Assembly (NCBI GenBank): GCA_947631075.1 | Contig: CANRJU010000052.1 | Span: 1-12,687, forward strand | Direction: 5' to 3' | Source: an uncultured Lachnospiraceae bacterium | GTDB taxonomy: Bacteria; Bacillota; Clostridia; Lachnospirales; Lachnospiraceae | Length of the DNA stretch: 12,687 bases | Shown here: piece by piece, positions 6,817 through 11,851 of the stretch | Layout of the letters: each line of letters starts with the position of its first letter | Position numbering within the stretch: position 1 is the first letter of the stretch | Notes under the pieces: generated by a model | Seen by the model: the letters and a program-made list of their open reading frames with translations, nothing else | Told to the model about the DNA's origin: nothing | The model's database searches: none | Program-made: the position numbers and the translations under genes

Positions 6817-7467
6817 ATGAAACTGGAGAAAATGGATGCTTTTTTTGCTGCTCGTTTGAACGGATATGACGAGCATATGATGGCGGAAATTGAAGGAGCG
6901 CAGGAATTTTATCCTTATACGGCGGCCTTGCTTCCGTTGGAGCATGATGCAAATGTGCTTGATTTGGGCTGCGGTACAGGGCTTGAACTTGAATACTACT
7001 TTAACTTAAATGGTAAAGCGTTAGTGGTGGGAATTGATTTGTCAGCCGATATGCTGGCAGCACTGAAACTGAAATTTTCAGACCGTAAAATCAAGCTGAT
7101 TTGCGGTTCATATTTTGATGTTACTTTGGAGGATAGATGTTTTGACGCCGTCGTGTCAGTTGAATCGCTCCATCATTTTACTGCCGCGCAAAAGCTGAAG
7201 CTGTATAAGAAGCTGAATACCGCGCTGACCGATAACGGATATTTTGTTCTGACAGATTATTTTGCCGAGTCGGAAGAAGCGGAGCATTTTTATTTTTCTG
7301 AATTGGAAAGATTGAAAAGCGAGCAAGGACTTGAACCAACCGCGTTTTATCACTATGACACGCCACTGACTGTGGAGCATGAAATCGAGGTTCTAAAGAA
7401 AGCAGGCTTTTTGGATGTACGAATTATGCGGAACTGGAAAGCTACTTACACCATATTGGCGCGCTGA
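6817..7467 (+). CDS. Class I SAM-dependent methyltransferase
   Basis: This 216-residue protein has a Rossmann-type methyltransferase core. Motif I is V47-L-D-L-G-C-G-T-G55, the acidic end of strand 2 is V-G-I-D74, and the later strands are L-I-C-G-S-Y-F-D and F-D-A-V-V-S-V-E-S-L-H-H-F (motif IV, with the HH-F typical of small-molecule methyltransferases). The C-terminal T-V-E-H-E-I-E-V-L-K-K-A-G-F is typical of the UbiE/Methyltransf_11/25 group. The methyl acceptor is unknown; a small molecule is more likely than nucleic acid. GAGGAGG lies about ten bases before the ATG. It is separated by about 75 bases from the three-gene unit and 145 bases from the regulator after it, so it may be its own transcription unit. 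No terminator is obvious on either side. Confidence 0.9.
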   Translation: MKLEKMDAFFAARLNGYDEHMMAEIEGAQEFYPYTAALLPLEHDANVLDLGCGTGLELEYYFNLNGKALVVGIDLSADMLAALKLKFSDRKIKLICGSYFDVTLEDRCFDAVVSVESLHHFTAAQKLKLYKKLNTALTDNGYFVLTDYFAESEEAEHFYFSELERLKSEQGLEPTAFYHYDTPLTVEHEIEVLKKAGFLDVRIMRNWKATYTILAR

Positions 7468-7612
7468 CAATTTCCTGCTTTTTGGAGAACGGAAAGAAAA
7501 ATCGAGAGTTAAGGTACTCAACCTATGGTAGATACGGCAAAAATCAACTGCCGGTTCGTGTTCATCTTAATCTGTTTCGGATATACTGGAGCCACGAAAG
7601 GAGGTGCCCGAT

Positions 7613-8221
7613 ATGGATCAAATCAAAATCGGAAAATTCATAGCGTCATGCAGAAAGGAACAGGGATTCACGCAGTCAGCCCTTGCCGGGAAACTGGGAA
7701 TCAGCGACCGGGCAGTATCAAAATGGGAGACGGGAAAATCCATGCCGGATTCGGGAATCATGTTGGAGTTATGCGATTTTTTGAAAATCAATGTCAATGA
7801 ACTCCTGTCGGGCGAAAGGATTATGGTGGAATCATATGACAAACGGACAGAGGAAAATCTTTTGGCAATGAAGCGGGAGATTGAAGAAAAGAACCGGCAG
7901 CTACTAAGAACGGAATACTTTATTGTCCTTCCGGCTGTTCTTGCCGGAATCGTTCTGGTATTTGTGGCTTCCTTTATTGCGATGCCTGCATGGCTGCGGG
8001 TTGCGATTCTCGCATTGGCTCTTGTGATGATTTTTGCAGTCGCTTTCATTGCGGTCGGCATTGAGCAGAAAGCCGGATATTATGTGTGCCAAAATTGCGA
8101 CCACAGATATGTGCCGACTTACTGGCAGACCAATCTCGCCTGGCACGCCGGCAGGACAAGATACATGAAATGCCCGAAATGCGGAAAACGAAGCTGGCAT
8201 ACAAAAATAATTTCAATCTGA
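7613..8221 (+). CDS. XRE-family regulator with two membrane helices and a zinc ribbon
   Basis: This 202-residue protein has three parts. Residues 5-60 are a Cro/C1-type helix-turn-helix (F-T-Q-S-A-L-A-G-K-L-G-I-S-D-R-A-V-S-K-W-E-T-G). A charged, probably coiled-coil linker follows (about 72-100). Two transmembrane helices (about 102-124 and 127-150) precede a C-terminal cytoplasmic zinc ribbon with C159-x-x-C162 and C187-x-x-C190. The helical hairpin would place both the DNA-binding domain and the ribbon in the cytoplasm. Such membrane-anchored XRE proteins occur in Clostridia and presumably regulate nearby genes in response to a membrane or metal signal; that is inference. The ATG at 7613 is chosen because AGGAGG at 7599-7604 is 8 bases upstream; a GTG at 7604 lies inside this site. 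The ECF sigma operon follows 61 bases later and is a possible target. Confidence 0.85.
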   Translation: MDQIKIGKFIASCRKEQGFTQSALAGKLGISDRAVSKWETGKSMPDSGIMLELCDFLKINVNELLSGERIMVESYDKRTEENLLAMKREIEEKNRQLLRTEYFIVLPAVLAGIVLVFVASFIAMPAWLRVAILALALVMIFAVAFIAVGIEQKAGYYVCQNCDHRYVPTYWQTNLAWHAGRTRYMKCPKCGKRSWHTKIISI

Positions 8222-8223
8222 CC

Positions 8224-8251
8224 GTTACCTAAGCGCTATAAATTTCGTCTA
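8224..8251 (+). promoter_or_regulatory. Possible ECF-type promoter before the sigma factor gene
   Basis: GTTACC at 8224-8229 and CGTCTA at 8246-8251 are separated by 16 bases and lie about 31 bases before the GTG start of the sigma factor gene. CGTC at -10 with an AAC/TAC-containing -35 is the pattern recognised by many ECF sigma factors, so this is a candidate autoregulated promoter. The -35 differs from the classical GAAC/TGTAAC. No good sigma-A promoter is seen in the same gap. Confidence 0.45.
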
Positions 8252-8282
8252 TAAGGGTGAAGGGGCATAAAGGAGGTGCGCT

Positions 8283-8834
8283 GTGGAAGATTTACATATC
8301 ATAGAGCTTTACTGGCAAAGAGATGAGTCTGCGATAAAAGAGAGTCAGACGAAATACGGCGGTTATTGCGGTGCGATTGCGAACAATATTCTACATTCTG
8401 CGGAAGATGCGGAAGAATGTGTCAATGACACTTGGCTTAAAGTCTGGAATATGATGCCCCCTGAAAAGCCAAGCCGATTGGATATATTTTTTGGCAAAAT
8501 CACTCGGAACCTTGCAATAGACAGATACCGCAGGAATAAATCGCAAAAGAACGGCGGCGGACAGACGGCATTATGCCTTGATGAGCTTGGAGAGTGTATC
8601 GGCGAAGATAACCCGATTGAGGACCGACTTGCGTTAAAGGAGCTTCTGAACAGTTTTTTGCGTAATCTTCCCGATAAGAACAGAAACATATTTCTCCTGC
8701 GTTACTGGTACATGATGCCCGTGGCCGAAATAGCAAAACGGAATGACATATCTAAGGGAGCGGTCAAAATGATATTACAGCGTGTAAGGGGCAAGTTGAA
8801 AAAATATTTAGAAAAGGAAGGTGTAGGCGTATGA
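8283..8834 (+). CDS. ECF-type RNA polymerase sigma factor
   Basis: This 183-residue sigma-70 family protein contains only regions 2 and 4, as in ECF factors. Region 2 spans about residues 20-86 (A-E-D-A-E-E-C-V-N-D-T-W-L-K-V-W, then F-F-G-K-I-T-R-N-L-A-I-D-R-Y-R-R for -10 recognition). Region 4 spans about residues 115-176 (L-P-D-K-N-R-N-I-F-L-L-R-Y-W, then V-A-E-I-A-K-R-N-D-I-S-K-G-A-V-K-M-I-L-Q-R, the helix-turn-helix for the -35). It would direct RNA polymerase to a small stress regulon. Translation starts at GTG 8283, six bases after AGGAGG at 8271-8276. The stop overlaps the ATG of the membrane partner (ATGA at 8831-8834), the classic sigma/anti-sigma arrangement. An ECF-like promoter lies just upstream. 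Confidence 0.92.
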   Translation: MEDLHIIELYWQRDESAIKESQTKYGGYCGAIANNILHSAEDAEECVNDTWLKVWNMMPPEKPSRLDIFFGKITRNLAIDRYRRNKSQKNGGGQTALCLDELGECIGEDNPIEDRLALKELLNSFLRNLPDKNRNIFLLRYWYMMPVAEIAKRNDISKGAVKMILQRVRGKLKKYLEKEGVGV

Positions 8835-10048
8835 AAAATAAGGATATTCTTCTTGATGCAATAGGCGATATAGATGAAAAGCTGATCCCTGAGTTTACGG
8901 TAAAAAAGAAAAAACACGGTATTTTGAAGCGGACGGCAATCGGCGGTGCATGTGCTGCAACAGCAGTTATCGCCTGTATGATTATTTTGCCTAAAATGAA
9001 TCAAAATAGCAACGATATAGCGCCTTATGTTGAAAAACAACAAACAAGTGATAGTAGTGCAAAAGTGGGAGAAGAAAAAATTAAATCATATATTCAATTC
9101 GGAGATATGGGATTTGAAAGTCTGATGGCTTATAATATTTCAGAGCTTGATACTCCCAATCCAGGGAAGTCTGATTTAGCAATATCGTCGCTACCTGTTT
9201 ATCGTAATCTTGCATATAACAATCTTGGCATGGCGGTATATTTATCTGAAAAACAGATGAAGGAAATCGCCCAGAATACGGCTTCTGCTCTGGATATTGA
9301 TGTTAATGATACAAAAGTTACTTATGTAAAGGATTTTGTTCAGGACGGAGCCTCTGATAAGCTCCTGAACAGTGCAACCAGTGTGGATGCAGAATGTAGC
9401 AATAAAACTACAATTACTGTTTATGGTGACGGACAAATAAAAGTCAGCTTTGAAAAGCAGGCGATTCATTCAGGCTATAAATTTTCATATGACAATACAT
9501 CGAAAGCAGAAGCGCAGAAGGTTCTGGACTACCTTTCTGACAAATATGCTGATTTGCTCTGTTATGAAAACGCTGTGTGCTATTCCGTAGCTGACAGAAC
9601 CTATTCGGGTGATGAAATTCGCTCTTACTACATTTACAACAAATCCAATGATATGGTTCAAGATATACTGAATTTCAATTTATCCTACTCAAAGTTTGCG
9701 CCCGACGACAATGGTAACTTGATGTGTATATGGCTGAACAATCCTCTTTGCGCTTCGAAATATATAGGCGACTATCCGATCATTACAGAACAAGAAGCGA
9801 CCGAATTGTTGCTTGGCGGCAATTATTACAGCACTGTTCCGAATGATTATATTCGCAATGGCTCCATATCAAAAAAAGATATAGCGAAAACAGAGCTTGT
9901 TTATCGCAATAACAGAGAAGAATATTATCAACCGTATTATAAATATTATGTCGAACTTGATCCTAGTGTAATTGATATGGCTGATGGCTTAAAAAACTAC
10001 GGTATTTTCTATGTTCCTGCGATTGAGCATGAATATCTTGCGGATTAA
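8831..10048 (+). CDS. Membrane anti-sigma-like protein with large outer domain
   Basis: This 405-residue protein has a short cytoplasmic N-terminus (about 33 residues, ending in a basic K-K-K-K stretch) and one transmembrane helix at about residues 35-55 (AIGGACAATAVIACMIILP). A ~350-residue extracytoplasmic region follows, rich in Tyr, Asn, Asp and Ser. Immediate overlap with an ECF sigma gene and this topology suggest a membrane-anchored anti-sigma or sensor protein. However, the cytoplasmic part is much shorter than a zinc-containing anti-sigma domain and lacks the H-x3-C-x2-C motif. The mechanism of sigma binding, if any, is therefore unclear. The outer domain is not recognised; it has no cysteine-rich or protease motif that I can see. 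The gene ends about 50 bases before a hairpin terminator, closing the sigma operon. Confidence 0.7.
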   Translation: MKNKDILLDAIGDIDEKLIPEFTVKKKKHGILKRTAIGGACAATAVIACMIILPKMNQNSNDIAPYVEKQQTSDSSAKVGEEKIKSYIQFGDMGFESLMAYNISELDTPNPGKSDLAISSLPVYRNLAYNNLGMAVYLSEKQMKEIAQNTASALDIDVNDTKVTYVKDFVQDGASDKLLNSATSVDAECSNKTTITVYGDGQIKVSFEKQAIHSGYKFSYDNTSKAEAQKVLDYLSDKYADLLCYENAVCYSVADRTYSGDEIRSYYIYNKSNDMVQDILNFNLSYSKFAPDDNGNLMCIWLNNPLCASKYIGDYPIITEQEATELLLGGNYYSTVPNDYIRNGSISKKDIAKTELVYRNNREEYYQPYYKYYVELDPSVIDMADGLKNYGIFYVPAIEHEYLAD

Positions 10049-10098
10049 ATCTGCCAATATTAGGGATACGATTAGGGACATTTGTGTCGTTCGATAAG

Positions 10099-10137
10099 AA
10101 TAGCCTTATCCACAATCATAATGGACAAGGCTATTTT
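10099..10137 (+). terminator. Hairpin terminator after the sigma/anti-sigma operon
   Basis: Arms at 10099-10111 (AATAGCCTTATCC) and 10123-10135 (GGACAAGGCTATT) pair over 12 of 13 positions around an 11-base loop. The right arm runs into a T tract (TTTTAATTT). It lies between two convergent genes. On the minus strand the bases after the stem are less T-rich, so it should work mainly for the plus-strand operon. Confidence 0.7.
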
Positions 10138-10157
10138 AATTTCATTAGTCTAATTGC

Positions 10158-10808
10158 TTAACATGCTATCAATCCAAAATGTCGTTCTACATTTTCAACC
10201 GTTTCCTCGACGGTACTTTGGGAAGTTCTTTCAATCCAACAATAGCCGCTGGCCTTGATATCGCGATACCTTTTCTCGTTGAGGCTTTTCAAAGTTGCAT
10301 TACATAATTCTTTTGCCTTTTTAGTATCAGACGCACTGTTTATAAAGTCAGAAAATCCCTGATGATCAGGGCGATTGCAGTAGTCCTCAACTATATTCGT
10401 GGGCTCTTTTATTAGAAAGACTATACGAGATGGTTCCGTAATCTTTTCAGCCTGTTCCATCGGCAAATCACAATCGCACAAAACAATTTGATTTTGAGAA
10501 AGCCGTATCAAATCCAATAATACGAAATCTAATTGTTCTCTTGTGTTATCAATCAACCATTTTTTGTATTCATCTACGGTACGCCCGAAAAACTCATCAG
10601 CATCTTTAAAAAGTTTGTTCATGGATGGCTGAAAAGCAGCATTTGAGGTCCTTTGATGCTTCTCAAATTGCTCATCCGTATTGTAGATAAATAAACCGTG
10701 CCGTTTGGCCAGTTCCTGTGTAATCGTTGTTTTTCCACCACAAGGTGTTCCGGTTACAAAATAAACATTTTTCAGATACTCTTTAATTACATTATCTTGA
10801 AATATCAT
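10158..10808 (-). CDS. P-loop NTPase, small-molecule or nucleotide kinase-like
   Basis: This 216-residue soluble protein has a kinase-type P-loop near the N-terminus, V-T-G20-T-P-C-G-G-K26-T27-T. A N-T-D-E-Q-F segment (43-48) follows, like the substrate Asp of AAA_18/AAA_33 kinases, and then I-V-L-C-D-C-D-L-P-M as the second acidic strand. Residues about 125-133 (E-P-S-R-I-V-F-L-I) resemble the post-lid strand of P-loop kinases, with a lid-like basic region at R146-P-D-H and a K-K-A-K stretch. The substrate is unknown; antibiotic, nucleotide or toxin-like kinases are all possible. The ATG at 10808 is preferred: AAGGAG (10822-10817 on this strand) is 8 bases upstream. An in-frame GTG at 10871 would add 21 residues but runs through a hairpin. 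It shares a duplicated promoter with the antitoxin operon upstream. Confidence 0.7.
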   Translation of the reverse strand: MIFQDNVIKEYLKNVYFVTGTPCGGKTTITQELAKRHGLFIYNTDEQFEKHQRTSNAAFQPSMNKLFKDADEFFGRTVDEYKKWLIDNTREQLDFVLLDLIRLSQNQIVLCDCDLPMEQAEKITEPSRIVFLIKEPTNIVEDYCNRPDHQGFSDFINSASDTKKAKELCNATLKSLNEKRYRDIKASGYCWIERTSQSTVEETVENVERHFGLIAC

Positions 10809-10825
10809 GACATAATCTCCTTCTA

Positions 10826-10868
10826 TTAAATAGTTTTTTATGTTCTGTCCGTACATAAAACTATTTAA
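10826..10868 (-). promoter_or_regulatory. Leader hairpin next to the kinase-like ribosome binding site
   Basis: On the minus strand, bases 10868-10853 (TTAAATAGTTTTATGT) can pair with 10843-10826 (ACATAAAAAACTATTTAA), with a two-base bulge and a nine-base loop. The hairpin ends three bases before the AAGGAG site of the kinase-like gene. Its position in the ~140-base leader suggests control of translation or mRNA stability. It is A/T-rich and thus not very stable. Confidence 0.4.
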
Positions 10869-10883
10869 CACAGCCTTATGTAC

Positions 10884-10916
10884 TTAGATATTTCTTAATC
10901 GCAAAAACATCACCAT
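10884..10916 (-). CDS. Possible 10-residue leader peptide
   Basis: GGAGGAGG (10932-10925 on the minus strand) is followed 8 bases later by ATG at 10916. The frame encodes M-V-M-F-L-R-L-R-N-I and then TAA at 10886-10884. The ribosome site is better than that of most genes in the window, yet it serves no long frame. It lies between the duplicated promoter and the hairpin before the kinase-like gene, the layout of translational attenuators. Expression is not demonstrated. Confidence 0.3.
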   Translation of the reverse strand: MVMFLRLRNI

Positions 10917-10950
10917 ATTCTTCGCCTCCTCCAAATTGTTTTTTTCTTAT

Positions 10951-11001
10951 TTTATCATATCATCTTATGATATCATTTGCAAGTCATTTGATGAAATGAG
11001 A
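10951..11001 (-). repeat. Direct repeat copy 1: promoter/operator of the kinase-like gene
   Basis: This 51-base sequence recurs at 11627-11676 in the same orientation with only four substitutions and a one-base gap. Read on the minus strand it holds TCATTT-CATC-AAATGA (a perfect 6-base inverted repeat), then AAATGAC, AAATGAT and AGATGAT words at 11- and 12-base steps, overlapping the promoter. Direct words one helical turn apart are typical operators for ribbon-helix-helix antitoxins. Confidence 0.85.
10954..10982 (-). promoter_or_regulatory. Sigma-A promoter for the kinase-like gene
   Basis: On the minus strand, TTGCAA (10982-10977) and TATGAT (10959-10954) are separated by exactly 17 bases. 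Transcription would begin near 10947, giving a leader of about 140 bases before the ATG at 10808. It lies inside repeat copy 1 and starts about eight bases past the end of the toxin pseudogene. Confidence 0.75.
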
Positions 11002-11008
11002 CATATTT

Positions 11009-11306
11009 TTATTCAATATTTCCTAAAATAATATCAAGCATTTGTCTTGGTGTGACGACAAAGGTCTTTTGAGGAAAATGTTTAATATTTCCGGTAACGA
11101 GATAAGCATCTTCTGATTTTCGTACTTCCATTACGACCTCATAGAATATTCGATCTTTTGGATCAGGAAGTTCCACATTCAATTCTTCTGCATCAACGTG
11201 AATCCCAAGCTGTTCTATCTCATCGACTACATCATCAATGATATTTTGTGTAAGATGAAATTTAGGGCGTGCAAGAATTTGTATCAATGACCGCGTAATA
11301 CTTCAT
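11009..11306 (-). pseudogene. PIN-domain toxin, broken by internal deletion and frameshift
   Basis: The gene begins at ATG 11306, nine bases after the antitoxin stop, and reads M-K-Y-Y-A-V-I-D-T-N, the normal start of a COG1569 PIN toxin including its first catalytic Asp. After the Asn codon (11279-11277) it leaves frame and hits TAA within five codons. From 11275 another frame continues the family sequence: L-A-R-P-K-F, P-D-P-K-D-R-I-F-Y-E-V-V, D-A-Y-L-V-T-G-N-I-K-H-F and T-P-R-Q-M-L-D-I-I, to TAA at 11011-11009. Family proteins are about 135-145 residues, so roughly 40 codons between DTN and VLARPKF are missing and the frame is shifted by one. A TTG at 11287 could start a 92-residue fragment lacking the first catalytic Asp. 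PIN toxins are Mg-dependent ribonucleases; this one should be inactive. Confidence 0.85.
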
Positions 11307-11315
11307 GCTGCCGCC

Positions 11316-11597
11316 TCACTTTCTTACTGCAGATATTTCCGCATTGATTTCTTCCAGTGTCATTTCAGATATGCCGTTGTCAGCGGCGATACGACTGGCG
11401 GCTTTCATTGCTGCAAGACCTCGATTTTCAGGCTTTTTATCAAGCTTCATGCTGAATGGGATACCGTTTTCCTGAACAAGTCTTGACACGCACATCCGGA
11501 GATAGGTGGGCAGATCAATACCCAGCCTTTCACAGATGTCGATTGCTTTAATTCGCATTGTTTCTTCTGCACGGAACTGAACAAGAGTATTTGACAT
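11316..11597 (-). CDS. RelB/DinJ-family antitoxin
   Basis: This 93-residue protein has a ribbon-helix-helix N-terminus (N-T-L-V-Q-F-R-A-E-E-T-M-R-I-K-A-I-D-I-C-E-R-L-G-I-D-L) followed by P-T-Y-L-R-M-C-V-S-R-L-V-Q-E-N-G-I-P-F, the standard RelB/DinJ signature. A flexible C-terminal tail (S-E-M-T-L-E-E-I-N-A-E-I) would wrap the toxin. It should dimerise, bind the repeats in its own promoter and, when a toxin is present, neutralise it. AAGGAGG (11612-11606 on this strand) lies 8 bases before the ATG. The frame is intact although the toxin after it is broken. RelB/DinJ proteins are more often paired with RelE/YafQ than with PIN toxins, but RelB-like plus COG1569 PIN pairs are common in Firmicutes. 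Confidence 0.9.
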   Translation of the reverse strand: MSNTLVQFRAEETMRIKAIDICERLGIDLPTYLRMCVSRLVQENGIPFSMKLDKKPENRGLAAMKAASRIAADNGISEMTLEEINAEISAVRK

Positions 11598-11626
11598 GAG
11601 CTATCCCTCCTTAATGGTTTTTTGTA

Positions 11627-11676
11627 TTTATTATATCATTTTTTGACATCATTTGCAATCATTTGATGAAATGAGA
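11627..11676 (-). repeat. Direct repeat copy 2: promoter/operator of the antitoxin gene
   Basis: This is the 50-base counterpart of the sequence at 10951-11001. On the minus strand it carries the same TCATTT-CATC-AAATGA inverted repeat. Three exact AAATGAT words follow at 10- and 12-base steps, running across the -35, spacer and -10. Repression by bound antitoxin at these words would block polymerase directly. The two copies bracket the antitoxin and toxin genes, so recombination between them would delete the module. Confidence 0.85.
11630..11658 (-). promoter_or_regulatory. Sigma-A promoter for the toxin-antitoxin operon
   Basis: On the minus strand, TTGCAA (11658-11653) and a perfect TATAAT (11635-11630) are spaced by 17 bases. 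The start of transcription would be near 11623, giving a leader of about 25 bases that carries the AAGGAGG site. It lies wholly inside repeat copy 2 and overlaps two of its AAATGAT words. Confidence 0.85.
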
Positions 11677-11795
11677 TTTCTGCAGCAAAAATTACATCTA
11701 ACGCACAACTATTTCAAAAGTATTTTACAACACTCTGATAGAATAGAAACATTCGATCACGGCAATTTGTTTCTGAACGAAAAACAGAATTGCAA

Positions 11796-11812
11796 AGCGA
11801 ACATAGTTCGCT
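11796..11812. promoter_or_regulatory. Inverted repeat upstream of the ABC ATPase
   Basis: AGCGAAC-ATA-GTTCGCT is a perfect palindrome with 7-base arms, about 40 bases before the ABC transporter start. It could be an operator or a small leader hairpin. TTGCAA at 11790-11795 abuts it, but no good -10 follows. The rest of the 175-base gap between the divergent genes shows nothing I can assign. Confidence 0.35.
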
Positions 11813-11851
11813 ATGGATGGCAGATGAAAAATAGAATAAGGAGGCGGAAAA

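Noticed and set aside
7559..7587. Sigma-A promoter before the XRE gene (TATACT at 7582)
   Set aside because: The -35 position at 17-base spacing matches the consensus in only three of six bases.
7525..7800. 91-residue frame overlapping the XRE gene
   Set aside because: It is out of frame with the clear helix-turn-helix gene and has no ribosome site or recognisable motif.
10059..10081. Tandem ATTAGGGA words after the anti-sigma-like gene
   Set aside because: Only two imperfect 12-base copies are present; this is too little to call an operator or repeat array.
10809..10871. Longer start (GTG) for the kinase-like gene
   Set aside because: There is no ribosome site before it, and the added residues are encoded by the hairpin; ATG 10808 has AAGGAG at the right distance.
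10876..10950. Minus-strand frame ending EYGDVFAIKKYLST
   Set aside because: It looks protein-like but has no start codon after the upstream stop; the nearby ribosome site fits the ATG of another frame better.
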